A stretch of 64,000 bases of DNA. Origin: Azospirillum doebereinerae (GTDB taxonomy: Bacteria; Pseudomonadota; Alphaproteobacteria; Azospirillales; Azospirillaceae). Under the pieces are notes generated by a model. It did no database searches and was not told the origin of the DNA. It worked only from the letters and a program-made list of their open reading frames with translations. The stretch is taken from positions 62,001 to 126,000 of the forward strand of contig NZ_RZIJ01000017.1 of NCBI RefSeq assembly GCF_003989665.1, in the 5' to 3' direction. Positions 33,422 through 42,186 of this stretch are shown here, piece after piece (position 1 is the stretch's first letter; the number at the start of each line of letters is the position of its first letter). The position numbers and the translations under genes were made by a program.

Positions 33422-34555
33422 ATGGACATCATTGGCGGTTTCTGGACCTCGGTGCTCGCGTTCCTGCTGGTCCTCACCGTGCTCGTGTTCGTTCACGAGC
33501 TTGGCCATTACCTGGTGGCGCGGCGCAACGGCGTGCGGATCGAGGTCTTCTCCATCGGCTTCGGGCCGGAGCTGTTCGGCTTCAACGACCGGGCCGGCAC
33601 GCGCTGGAAATTCAGCGCCCTGCCGCTGGGCGGCTACGTCAAGATGTTCGGCGACGCCGATCCGGCCAGCACCCCCGGCGCGCATCTGACGGCCATGTCG
33701 CCGGAAGAGCGCGCGGTGTCCTTCCATCACAAGCGGGTGGGGCAGCGCGCCGCCGTGGTCGCCGCCGGCCCCATCGCCAATTTCGTCTTCTCCATCACCG
33801 TGCTGGCCGTGCTGTTCGCCACCGCCGGCCAATCCTTCACGCCGGCCGACGTTGGCGGGGTGCAGCCGGGCAGCGCCGCCGAGCGCGCCGGGCTGCAGCC
33901 GGGCGACCTGATCCTATCCATCGACGGAGCCGGCATCCAGCGCTTCGAGGAAATCCGCCAGATCGTCTCGATCAAGCCGGGCGAGACCCTGCGCATGGAG
34001 ATCGAGCGCGAGGGCAAGACCGTCACCCTGCCGGTCACCCCCGATTCGCGCGAGGTCGTCGACCGGCTCGGCAACGCCCACCGCATCGGCCAGCTCGGCA
34101 TCACGCGCGGCAGCGTCGATATGAAGCGGCACGACCCGGTGACGGCCGTCTGGCAGGCGGTGCGCGAGGTGACCGGCATGATCACCGGCACCTTCACGGC
34201 GCTCGGCCAGATGATCGAGGGATCGCGCGGCACCGAGGAGCTGGGGGGGCCGTTGCGCATCGCCCAGATGTCGGGCGAGGTGGCGCAATCGGGCTGGTAT
34301 CCGCTGGTCTGGTTCATGACCTTCCTGTCGGTCAATCTTGGGCTGATCAATCTGTTTCCGGTGCCGATGCTCGACGGCGGCCATCTGCTGTTCTACGCCA
34401 TCGAAGGCGTGCGCGGCCGTCCTCTTGGAGCGAGAGCGCAAGAATACGGTTTCCGCATTGGACTGGCTTTGGTATTAACGCTCATGGTCTTCGCCACGTG
34501 GAACGACCTGGATCAACTCCGCGTGTTCGATTTCTTCCGGGGACTGGTGTCTTAA
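33422..34555 (+). CDS. rseP: Site-2 intramembrane zinc protease RseP
   Basis: The 377-residue membrane metalloprotease has the zinc motif HELGH at residues 25-29 in the first membrane helix, a PDZ domain at about 120-205 (VGGVQPGSAAERAGLQPGDLIL) and the LDG motif in NLFPVPMLDGGHLL near the C-terminus. It cleaves membrane anti-sigma factors or signal-peptide remnants. This alphaproteobacterial ortholog has a single PDZ domain. It precedes bamA by 10 bp, linking envelope stress control to outer-membrane assembly. Confidence 0.95.
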   Translation: MDIIGGFWTSVLAFLLVLTVLVFVHELGHYLVARRNGVRIEVFSIGFGPELFGFNDRAGTRWKFSALPLGGYVKMFGDADPASTPGAHLTAMSPEERAVSFHHKRVGQRAAVVAAGPIANFVFSITVLAVLFATAGQSFTPADVGGVQPGSAAERAGLQPGDLILSIDGAGIQRFEEIRQIVSIKPGETLRMEIEREGKTVTLPVTPDSREVVDRLGNAHRIGQLGITRGSVDMKRHDPVTAVWQAVREVTGMITGTFTALGQMIEGSRGTEELGGPLRIAQMSGEVAQSGWYPLVWFMTFLSVNLGLINLFPVPMLDGGHLLFYAIEGVRGRPLGARAQEYGFRIGLALVLTLMVFATWNDLDQLRVFDFFRGLVS

Positions 34556-34565
34556 GCCCAGCCCC

Positions 34566-36911
34566 ATGCCAGGGAGCGTGATTTTGCCGGTGTCGAGCAG
34601 AGTTTTGGCGGCGGGCCTGTTGGCCAGCTGCGCCATGACGACGGTGTCTGTCGCCCTCGCCCAAACGGGTTCGCCGCTCACGGCGCCTGGAACGCTGGTC
34701 GCGCAGGTCTTTACCGGCGGGACGGTGCGGGATATCCGGGTCGAGGGGATTCAGCGAATCGAAGCCTCCACGGTCCGCTCCTACATGACGATCCAGCCGG
34801 GCGACCCGTTCGATCCCGACCGGATCGACAGCTCGCTGAAGGCGCTGTTTGCGACCGGCCTGTTCGCCGACGTGTCGCTGAAACGCGAGGGCGACGCCCT
34901 GGTCGCGGTGGTCGTGGAAAACCCGATCATCAACCGCATCGCCTTCGAGGGCAACAAGCGGATCGAAAAGGACAACCTGGAAAAGGAAATCCAGCTGCGC
35001 CCGCGCGTGGTCTACACGCGGACCCGCGTGCAGAGCGACGTCCAGCGCATCCAGGACATCTACCGCCGCCAGGGCCGCTTCGCCGCGACCGTCGAGCCGA
35101 AGATCATCCAGCTCGACCAGAACCGCGTCGATCTGGTGTTCGAGATCAACGAGGGTGTCCGCACCGGCGTGCGAGGCATCACCTTCGTCGGCAACGAGAA
35201 GTTCTCCGACGGCTCGCTCCGCGAAGCGGTGCAGACCAAGGAAACCGCGTGGTGGCGGTTCCTCACCTCGGACGACAACTACGATCCCGACCGGCTGAAC
35301 TACGACCGCGACCTGCTGCGCCGCTTCTACCTGAAGGAAGGCTACGCCGATTTCCGCGTCGTCTCCTCGGTGGCCGAGCTGACGCCGGACCGCGAGGCGT
35401 TCTTCATCACCTTCACGGTCGAGGAAGGCGAGCGCTACAAGTTCGGCAAGGTCGACATCAAGACCTCCCTGAAGCAGCTCGACCCCGCCGCGCTCCAGGC
35501 CATCCTGTCGACCCGGGAAGGCGACTGGTACAACGCGCAGGAGGTGGAGAACACCATCACCAAGCTGACCACCGCGGTCGGCGACCTGCAATACGCCTTC
35601 GTGGACATCCGGCCGCGCATCTCGCGCAACCGCGAGACCCAGAGCGTCGACATCACCTACGAGATCAACGAGGGCCCGCGCGTCTTCGTCGACCGCATCG
35701 ACATCAACGGCAACGTCCGCACGCTGGACAAGGTGATCCGGCGCGAGATGCTGCTGTCGGAAGGCGACCCGTTCAGCTCGTCCAAGCTGAAGCGCTCGGA
35801 ACAGCGCATCAAGGATCTGGGCTATTTCGAACGCGTGACCATCACGTCGGGCGAGAGCGGCGCGCCCGACCGCTCGGTCGTGAACGTCGAGGTGGCGGAG
35901 CAGTCGACCGGTGAAATCTCGGTCGGCGCCGGCTTCTCGACCTCCGACGGTCCCTTGGGCGACTTCTCGATCCGCGAGCGCAACCTGCTCGGCCGCGGCC
36001 AGGATCTGCGCTTCGGCGCCACGATTTCCGGCGTCCGCCAGGAATACGACGTCTCCTTCACGGAGCCGTATTTCCTCGACCGCGACCTGTCGGCCGGCGT
36101 GGACGTCTTCCGGGTCCGCCGCGACTACCAAGACGAAAGCTCCTTCAACGAGAAGAACACCGGCCTCGCGCTGCGCCTGGGCTTCCCGCTGACCGAACGC
36201 CTGCGCCAGCGCGTCTACTACCAGCTCCAGGACACCCTGATCGAGGAGGTGCCGACCACCGCCTCGAAATACGTGCAGGAGCAGCGCGGCGAGCGTCTGA
36301 CCTCGTTGATTGGCCAGGAGCTGACCTACGACACGCGCAACAGCAAGCTGTCGCCGACCGAGGGTTACTTCATCCGCCTGACCAACGACATCGCCGGTCT
36401 CGGCGGGTCGGTGCGCTTCCTGCGCAACCGTCTGGCCGGCGGCTACTACGTGCCGCTGGGCGGCGAGAGCTGGGTGCTCAGCACCACCGGCGAACTCGGC
36501 TACATCCTCGGCCTCGGCCAGAAGGTGGCGTTGGCGGACCGCTTCTTCATCGGCGGCGACACGCTGCGCGGCTTCAACACCGCCGGCATCGGCCCGCGCG
36601 ACATCATCACCGGCGACGCGCTGGGCGGCACCCGCTACGCCCGCGCCTCGGTGGAGATGAGCTTCCCGTTCGGCCTTCCGGAAGAGTTCGGCCTGCAGGG
36701 TCACGCCTTCACCGACGTGGGTTCGCTGGGCAAGGTCGACATCAGCGATCCGAACGTGAAGGACAACGAATCGATCCGGGTGTCGGTCGGCACCGGCGTG
36801 TCGTGGAAATCGCCGTTCGGGCCGATCCGGCTCGACGTCGCCCTGCCGCTGCGCAGGGAAGACTACGACAAGAAAGAGCTCATCCGCTTCAGCTTCGGAA
36901 CCAGGTTCTAA
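34566..36911 (+). CDS. bamA: Outer membrane protein assembly factor BamA
   Basis: The protein has 781 residues: a signal peptide ending near SVALAQ, five POTRA domains in the first roughly 420 residues, and an Omp85 barrel with the conserved FFIGGDTLRGFNTAGIGPRD loop (the (V/I)RGF-type lid motif) and a final aromatic F (FSFGTRF). BamA folds beta-barrels into the outer membrane. The ATG at 34566 is the longest start; a GTG at 34579 with AGGGAG upstream gives a more ordinary signal peptide. skp follows after one base. Confidence 0.96.
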   Translation: MPGSVILPVSSRVLAAGLLASCAMTTVSVALAQTGSPLTAPGTLVAQVFTGGTVRDIRVEGIQRIEASTVRSYMTIQPGDPFDPDRIDSSLKALFATGLFADVSLKREGDALVAVVVENPIINRIAFEGNKRIEKDNLEKEIQLRPRVVYTRTRVQSDVQRIQDIYRRQGRFAATVEPKIIQLDQNRVDLVFEINEGVRTGVRGITFVGNEKFSDGSLREAVQTKETAWWRFLTSDDNYDPDRLNYDRDLLRRFYLKEGYADFRVVSSVAELTPDREAFFITFTVEEGERYKFGKVDIKTSLKQLDPAALQAILSTREGDWYNAQEVENTITKLTTAVGDLQYAFVDIRPRISRNRETQSVDITYEINEGPRVFVDRIDINGNVRTLDKVIRREMLLSEGDPFSSSKLKRSEQRIKDLGYFERVTITSGESGAPDRSVVNVEVAEQSTGEISVGAGFSTSDGPLGDFSIRERNLLGRGQDLRFGATISGVRQEYDVSFTEPYFLDRDLSAGVDVFRVRRDYQDESSFNEKNTGLALRLGFPLTERLRQRVYYQLQDTLIEEVPTTASKYVQEQRGERLTSLIGQELTYDTRNSKLSPTEGYFIRLTNDIAGLGGSVRFLRNRLAGGYYVPLGGESWVLSTTGELGYILGLGQKVALADRFFIGGDTLRGFNTAGIGPRDIITGDALGGTRYARASVEMSFPFGLPEEFGLQGHAFTDVGSLGKVDISDPNVKDNESIRVSVGTGVSWKSPFGPIRLDVALPLRREDYDKKELIRFSFGTRF

Positions 36912-36912
36912 G

Positions 36913-37566
36913 ATGCAATCCAGCACGCTCAAGGCGACGCTTCGCGCCGCCGCCCTGTCGGTCGCCGTGACCGCCGGTCTGTCCTACGCCCCGGCGGTCC
37001 TGGCCCAGGCGGCTCCGAAGCCGGCCGCTCCGGCGGCAACGCCGGCCCCGGCTCCGGCCGCCGCCCCGGCTGCCCCCGCGACGGGCGAGCTGAAGGCGCC
37101 GGTCATCGCCGTGATCGACGTCCAGAAGATCATGCAGGACTCCGTCGCTTCGAAGGGGATCTCCAAATCCTTCGAGACGCTGCGCGAGACCTACCAGAAG
37201 GAAATCTCGACGCTCGAGGACAAGCTGCGCAAGGGCGAGGACGAGCTGCGCAAGCAGCAGACCGTCCTGGCGCCCGAGGCGCTCGCTAACAAGCGCCGCG
37301 ATTTCGAGAAGCAGGTCGCGGAGGTCCAGAAGACCGTCCAGTCCCGCAAGCGCGTGCTGGAGACCTCGCTGAACGAGGCGATGGCCGTCGTCCACAAGAC
37401 GATGGTCGAGGTCGTGGCCGACATCTCGCGCGAGCGCGGCGCCAATCTGGTGCTTGCCCGTCAGCAGTTCGTTCTGGTCGACACCCAGCTCGACGTGACC
37501 GAGACGGTGCTGGACCGCGTGAACAAGAAGCTGCCGCAGGTCGCGCTGAACGTTCCCAAGCCGTAA
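36913..37566 (+). CDS. skp: Periplasmic chaperone Skp/OmpH
   Basis: The 217-residue protein has an N-terminal signal peptide (cleavage about APAVLAQA), an unusually long Ala/Pro linker (about residues 32-58), the IAVIDVQKIMQDSVASKG start of the OmpH fold, and a long charged coiled-coil. It delivers unfolded outer-membrane proteins to BamA, its upstream neighbour. Its transcript ends at a strong terminator. Confidence 0.9.
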   Translation: MQSSTLKATLRAAALSVAVTAGLSYAPAVLAQAAPKPAAPAATPAPAPAAAPAAPATGELKAPVIAVIDVQKIMQDSVASKGISKSFETLRETYQKEISTLEDKLRKGEDELRKQQTVLAPEALANKRRDFEKQVAEVQKTVQSRKRVLETSLNEAMAVVHKTMVEVVADISRERGANLVLARQQFVLVDTQLDVTETVLDRVNKKLPQVALNVPKP

Positions 37567-37584
37567 GAAGGCCCAAGGTCCGGG

Positions 37585-37621
37585 GCCGCCATTCTCCCTC
37601 CGGGGAGGGTGGCGGCTTTTT
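37585..37621 (+). terminator. Intrinsic terminator after skp
   Basis: GCCGCCA (37585-37591) pairs with TGGCGGC (37610-37616), with an inner CTCCC/GGGAG pair, followed by TTTTT. It separates the rseP-bamA-skp unit from fabZ. Confidence 0.88.
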
Positions 37622-37771
37622 CCGTCAAGGTGGCGACGATTGCAGTCGCGGCGGAAATCGGGCAAGAAGGCGACGAAGAATTCAGACGCCGCGTCGATGC
37701 GGCGCCCCGGTCCCATTTTTTCGGGAACGCGGAAACTCTTGGCGGTGTTTGGAAAGGCGGGCGGCCGGACG

Positions 37772-38254
37772 ATGGATGTAGCGGCAGAGAACAACGAACA
37801 GAACAACACGATGCCCGACCTCGACGTGATGCGGATCATGCAGATGATCCCGCACCGTTACCCGATCCTGATGATCGAGCGGGTGGTCGACATCGTGCTG
37901 GGCGAAAGCGCCACCGGCATCAAGAACGTCTCAATCAACGAGCCCTTCTTCCAGGGCCATTTCCCGTCGCGTCCGGTGATGCCCGGCGTGCTGATCATCG
38001 AGGCGATGGCCCAGACCTCCGCCGTGCTCGTCGTCGGCACGCTGGGGCCGGAGGCCGAGGGCAAGCTGGTCTATTTCATGACGGTGGACGAGGCGCGCTT
38101 CCGCCGGCCGGTGACGCCGGGCGACACCATCCACATCCACGTCACCAAGCAGCGCAAGCGCGCCAACGTGTGGAAGTTCAAGGGCGAGGCCAAGGTCAAC
38201 GGCGTCCTCGTCGCCGAAGCCGTCTATTCCGCCATGATCCTGGACGAGAAATGA
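37772..38254 (+). CDS. fabZ: (3R)-hydroxyacyl-ACP dehydratase FabZ
   Basis: The 160-residue hot-dog-fold dehydratase of fatty acid synthesis has catalytic His63 in FFQGHFPSRPVMPG and Glu77 in LIIEAMAQTSAVL. The ATG at 37772 (MDVAAENN) is chosen; the open frame upstream is unrelated to the family. It shares hydroxyacyl-ACP with lpxA, whose ATG overlaps its stop. The usual lpxD between skp and fabZ is not here. Confidence 0.95.
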   Translation: MDVAAENNEQNNTMPDLDVMRIMQMIPHRYPILMIERVVDIVLGESATGIKNVSINEPFFQGHFPSRPVMPGVLIIEAMAQTSAVLVVGTLGPEAEGKLVYFMTVDEARFRRPVTPGDTIHIHVTKQRKRANVWKFKGEAKVNGVLVAEAVYSAMILDEK

Positions 38255-39045
38255 CCGTAACGATCCATCCGTCCGCCATCGTCGATCCCTCCGCCAAGCT
38301 GGGCGAGGGCGTGTCGGTCGGCCCCTTCTGCGTGGTCGGCCCGAACGTCGAACTGGGCGACGGCGTGCGGCTGGTGTCCCACGTCGCGGTGGACGGACGG
38401 ACGCGCATCGGAGCGGGGACGGAGATCTACCCCTTCGCCTCCATCGGCCATCGTCCGCAGGATCTGAAGTTCCACGGCGAGCCGTCGGAGTTGGTCATCG
38501 GCGCGCGGAACCAGATCCGCGAGCATGTGACCATGAACCCCGGCACCGAGGGCGGCGGCATGCTGACCCGTGTCGGCGACGACGGGCTGTTCATGATGGG
38601 CTCGCACGTCGCGCACGACTGCGTCGTCGGCGACCACGTCATCCTGGCGAACAACGCGACCTTGGGCGGTCACGTGACGCTGGGCGACTACGTCATCATC
38701 GGCGGGCTGTCGGCGGTGCGCCAGTTCGTGCGCATCGGCGCCCACGCCATGATCGGCGGCATGTCGGGCGTCGAGAACGACGTGATTCCCTTCGGCCTCG
38801 TCATGGGCGACCGGGCGCGTCTGGCCGGGCTGAACCTCGTCGGGCTGGAGCGGCGCGGCTTCAAGAAGGACGACATCCACGCGTTGCGCGCCGCCTACCG
38901 CATGCTGTTCGGTCCGGAGGGCACCTTCGCCGAGCGGGTGGAGGGAGTCGGCCGCGATTTCGGCGAGCGCGCCCTGATCGCCGACGTGCTCGACTTCATC
39001 CGCGCCAAGGAGGCCCGGTCCCTCTGCCAGCCGCGCGAAGGCTGA
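38251..39045 (+). CDS. lpxA: UDP-N-acetylglucosamine acyltransferase
   Basis: The 264-residue left-handed beta-helix enzyme makes the first acyl transfer of lipid A. Hexapeptide repeats run from IHPSAIVDPSA through about residue 190. Catalytic His122 lies in GSHVAHDCVVG. The C-terminal helical part begins NLVGLERRGF. ATGA overlap with fabZ. Confidence 0.97.
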   Translation: MTVTIHPSAIVDPSAKLGEGVSVGPFCVVGPNVELGDGVRLVSHVAVDGRTRIGAGTEIYPFASIGHRPQDLKFHGEPSELVIGARNQIREHVTMNPGTEGGGMLTRVGDDGLFMMGSHVAHDCVVGDHVILANNATLGGHVTLGDYVIIGGLSAVRQFVRIGAHAMIGGMSGVENDVIPFGLVMGDRARLAGLNLVGLERRGFKKDDIHALRAAYRMLFGPEGTFAERVEGVGRDFGERALIADVLDFIRAKEARSLCQPREG

Positions 39046-39064
39046 GACGGCGGAGACCCGTCCG

Positions 39065-39925
39065 ATGACGGCTGTTCCGCCCAAACTCGGCATCCTGGCC
39101 GGCGGCGGCACGTTGCCGGCCAGGATCGCGGCGGCGGCGCTGGGCCAGGGGCGCGCGGTGTTCCTCGTGGCCTTCGATGGCCACACCGACCCGGAGACGG
39201 TCGCCGGACTGCCCCATCTGTGGAGCCGCTTCGGCGCCGCCGGAACGATCATCCGCCGGCTGCACGACGAGGGCGTCGCCGACGTGGTGTTCGCCGGGCC
39301 GGTCAAGCGCCCTTCCTTCACCGAGCTGCTGCCCGATTGGCGGACCACGCGCTTCCTGGCGCGGGTCGGCACGCGCGCGCTCGGCGACGACGGACTTCTG
39401 CGCTCGGTGGTGCGCGAACTGGAGGAGGACGGCTTCCGGGTCGTCGGCTTGCACGATTTGCTCAAGGATTTGCTGACGGCGCCCGGCCCGGTCGGGTCGC
39501 TGGTCCCGGACGAGGCGGCGTGGCGCGACATCGCGCGCGCCGCGCAGGTGGCGCGCGCGCTGGGCGACCTCGACGTCGGTCAGGGGGCAGTGGTCCAGCA
39601 GGGCATCGTCCTGGCGGTGGAGGCCATTGAGGGCACCGACGCCATGCTGGCGCGCTGCGCCGGTCTGGCGCGGCCGGGGCCGGGCGGGGTGCTGGTCAAG
39701 GTGAGGAAGCCACGCCAGGACAAGCGCATCGACCTGCCGACCATGGGGGTGACGACGGTGGAGAACGCCGCCGCCGCCGGCCTGCGCGGCGTCGCCGTGG
39801 AGGCGGGGGGAAGCCTGCTGATCGACCGCGCGGCGGTGGCCGAGGTGGCTGACCGGCTGGGGCTGTTTGTGATCGGCATCGACGCGCCCGAACCCACCGT
39901 ATCCTCCGATGGGACCGTCCCATGA
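39065..39925 (+). CDS. lpxI: UDP-2,3-diacylglucosamine diphosphatase LpxI
   Basis: The 286-residue LpxI is the alphaproteobacterial alternative to LpxH; it splits UDP-2,3-diacylglucosamine to lipid X. Features are KLGILAGGGTLPARIAAAA at the start, a central DDGLLRSVVRELEEDGF, and the C-terminal catalytic domain with KVRKPRQDKRIDLPTMGVTTV. It lies between lpxA and lpxB with a 4-bp overlap onto lpxB. Confidence 0.94.
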   Translation: MTAVPPKLGILAGGGTLPARIAAAALGQGRAVFLVAFDGHTDPETVAGLPHLWSRFGAAGTIIRRLHDEGVADVVFAGPVKRPSFTELLPDWRTTRFLARVGTRALGDDGLLRSVVRELEEDGFRVVGLHDLLKDLLTAPGPVGSLVPDEAAWRDIARAAQVARALGDLDVGQGAVVQQGIVLAVEAIEGTDAMLARCAGLARPGPGGVLVKVRKPRQDKRIDLPTMGVTTVENAAAAGLRGVAVEAGGSLLIDRAAVAEVADRLGLFVIGIDAPEPTVSSDGTVP

Positions 39926-41115
39926 GCGTGCCCACCCTGTTCCTGATCGCGGGCGAGCCGTCGGGCGACGCGCTGGGTGCCCGGCTGATGGCGTCGGCCA
40001 AGCGTCTGACCGGCGGCCGGGTGCGGTTCCAGGGCATCGGCGGCGAGAAGATGATCGCCGAGGGGCTGGAAAGCCTCTTTCCCATGGGCGAACTGACGTT
40101 GTTCGGAATCTTCGAACTGCTGCCGCATCTGCCCAACCTGATCCGCCGCATCGACCAGACGGTCGCTGCGGTGCTGCGCGACCGTCCCGACGCGGTGATC
40201 GGCATCGATTCGCCGGGCTTCACCGTCCGCGTCGCCAAGAAGCTGCGCGCGGCGGCGCCCGAGCTTCCGCTGATCCATTACGTGGCGCCGACCGTCTGGG
40301 CCTGGAAGCCGAAGCGGGCGGCGAAATACGCGGCGATCTACGACCATCTGCTGGCGATCCTGCCCTTCGAACCGCCCTATTTCGAGCGCGAGGGGCTGGC
40401 CTGCACCTTCGTCGGCCATTCGGTGGTCGAAGGCGGGGCCGGCAAGGGCGACGCCGCCCGCTTCCGCCGCGAGCACGGGCTGACGCCGGACGATCGGCTG
40501 GTCACCATGCTGCCCGGCAGCCGGAAGGGCGAGGTCTCGCGGCTGCTTCCCGATTTCCGCGCGACGCTGGAACGGCTGCTGCCGACCCATCCGGGGCTGG
40601 TGGCCGTGGTGCCGACCGTTGCCACCGTGCGCGACCGTGTGGCGGCGGCCGTCGCCGGCTGGCCGCTGCGGGTGATCCTGGTCGAGGGCGACTCCGCCAA
40701 ATACGACGCCTTCGCGGCCTCGGAGGCGGCGCTCGCCGCGTCGGGAACGGTGGCGCTGGAACTGGCGCTCGCCCGGCTGCCGACGGTGATCGCCTACCGG
40801 CTCAACCCGGTGACGGTGGCGCTCTACCGGCGCCTGATCCGGGTGAAATACGTCAACCTCGTCAACCTGATGCTCGACCGCATGCTGGTGCCGGAACTGC
40901 TGCAGCAGGACTGCCGGCCCGACCGGCTGGCCGAAGAATTAGGACGCCTGCTGGACGACCCGCAGGCGCGCCAGAAGCAGATCGACGGGGTGGCCGAGGT
41001 CGCCCGCTGGCTGGGGCAGGGCGACACGCCGCCCAGCGAGCGGGCCGCCCGCGTCATTCTCGACATCGTAGCCCACCACCACCCCAACCCCGAAACGGGA
41101 GAGGCAAGGCCATGA
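39922..41115 (+). CDS. lpxB: Lipid-A-disaccharide synthase
   Basis: The 397-residue GT19 glycosyltransferase joins lipid X to UDP-2,3-diacylglucosamine. The opening LIAGEPSGDALGARLM, the central YVAPTVWAWKPKRA and the nucleotide site LPGSRKGEVSRLLP are present, and the C-terminal SGTVALELALARLPTVIAYR motif is intact. It overlaps lpxI and gloA by 4 bp each. Confidence 0.96.
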   Translation: MSVPTLFLIAGEPSGDALGARLMASAKRLTGGRVRFQGIGGEKMIAEGLESLFPMGELTLFGIFELLPHLPNLIRRIDQTVAAVLRDRPDAVIGIDSPGFTVRVAKKLRAAAPELPLIHYVAPTVWAWKPKRAAKYAAIYDHLLAILPFEPPYFEREGLACTFVGHSVVEGGAGKGDAARFRREHGLTPDDRLVTMLPGSRKGEVSRLLPDFRATLERLLPTHPGLVAVVPTVATVRDRVAAAVAGWPLRVILVEGDSAKYDAFAASEAALAASGTVALELALARLPTVIAYRLNPVTVALYRRLIRVKYVNLVNLMLDRMLVPELLQQDCRPDRLAEELGRLLDDPQARQKQIDGVAEVARWLGQGDTPPSERAARVILDIVAHHHPNPETGEARP

Positions 41116-41507
41116 GCGACTTCCGACTGTTGCACACGATGCTGCGCGTCCTGGACATGGACAAATCCGTCGATTTCTACACCCGCCTGCTCGGCATGAA
41201 GCTGCTGCGCCGCAACGACTACGAGGGGGGCCGCTTCACCCTGGCCTTCGTCGGCTACGGCGACGAATCCGACACGGCGGTGCTGGAACTGACCCACAAC
41301 TGGGACCAGAAGGAACCCTACGAGATCGGCACCGCCTACGGCCACATCGCGATCGGCGTGCCGGACATTTATGCCACCTGCGAAAAGCTGGCTGCCGAGG
41401 GTGTCAAGATCCCGCGCCCGCCCGGCCCGATGAAGCACGGCACCACCGTGATCGCCTTCATCGAGGATCCGGACGGCTACAAGGTCGAGCTGATCGAAAA
41501 GAAGTAA
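41112..41507 (+). CDS. gloA: Lactoylglutathione lyase (glyoxalase I)
   Basis: The 131-residue VOC-fold enzyme converts the methylglyoxal-glutathione adduct to S-lactoylglutathione. The four metal ligands expected in the family are visible: His8 in LLHTMLRV, Glu59 in VLELTHN, His78 in GHIAIGV and Glu126 in KVELIEK. The length equals the Ni-type bacterial enzyme. Its ATG overlaps the lpxB stop, an unusual partner that is likely just operon hitch-hiking. Confidence 0.95.
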   Translation: MSDFRLLHTMLRVLDMDKSVDFYTRLLGMKLLRRNDYEGGRFTLAFVGYGDESDTAVLELTHNWDQKEPYEIGTAYGHIAIGVPDIYATCEKLAAEGVKIPRPPGPMKHGTTVIAFIEDPDGYKVELIEKK

Positions 41508-41514
41508 GGACGCC

Positions 41515-42069
41515 TCAAAGCCGGCGGTGGAACAGCACGGTGTCGTGATACCGGCCGTCGGCCTCCAGCGTGTGGTCGGGCAACACCCCGGCCTGGATCC
41601 AGCCGGTGGATCGGTAGAACGGTTCGCCGACGTCGCCGGCCAGCGTGTCCAGTTGCAGCACGATGCGCCCCTGCTCTCGGGCCGAGGCGCAGAGGTCCTC
41701 CATCAGCCGGCGCGCGATGCCGCGCCGGCGGTGGGCGCTGTGGACCAGCAGCTTCCGCACCTCGGCGCGGTGCCGGGCGTTCTGCTTCGGGCTGGGCACC
41801 AGCTGCACGCACCCGGCCACCGCGCCCTCCGCGTCGCGCGCCACCAGCAGAGTCAAATGCCCACCGGCCAGATCGGCGGCGATCTCGTCCCAGAACGCGC
41901 GGTTCAGGGTTGGGTCGAGCGGCGCGTGAAAGCCGACCGACGCGCCGCTGGCGACGGCGTCCTCCAGCAAGGCCTCCAACCCGGCCCGCAGTGCGGGTTC
42001 GTCCAGGCGGGTGACGGAACAGATGGTCAAGCCATCGGCGGCGTGGGGGAGGGGGGCGTGGGTGTCCAT
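41515..42069 (-). CDS. GNAT-family N-acetyltransferase
   Basis: The 184-residue protein has the acetyl-CoA-binding motif VHSAHRRRGIARRLM (about residues 108-122), preceded by the core strand and followed by LDTLAGDVGEPFYRSTGW. The substrate is unknown. It is convergent with gloA and divergent from the LysR regulator, which may control it through the inverted repeat between them. Confidence 0.85.
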   Translation of the reverse strand: MDTHAPLPHAADGLTICSVTRLDEPALRAGLEALLEDAVASGASVGFHAPLDPTLNRAFWDEIAADLAGGHLTLLVARDAEGAVAGCVQLVPSPKQNARHRAEVRKLLVHSAHRRRGIARRLMEDLCASAREQGRIVLQLDTLAGDVGEPFYRSTGWIQAGVLPDHTLEADGRYHDTVLFHRRL

Positions 42070-42124
42070 GGCCGAAGCTTGCCGCCGCCGGGGCCGACCG
42101 TCCATTGACTTCGAAACGGAGGGG

Positions 42125-42141
42125 TGTGAGCTTTTCTCACA
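42125..42141. promoter_or_regulatory. Inverted repeat between divergent GNAT and LysR genes (possible operator)
   Basis: TGTGAG (42125-42130) and CTCACA (42136-42141) are perfect inverted copies around five bases. The site lies 56 bp upstream of the GNAT start and 46 bp upstream of the LysR-type regulator start, where a LysR protein usually binds to control itself and a divergent target. Confidence 0.5.
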
Positions 42142-42186
42142 GCGTCCTCCCGCCGTTTCCGATCCTGTCCGCCAGTGAACCCCGCC

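Noticed and set aside
34482..36932. Minus-strand open frame of 816 codons opposite bamA
   Set aside because: Antisense shadow: bamA is confirmed by POTRA and barrel motifs on the plus strand.
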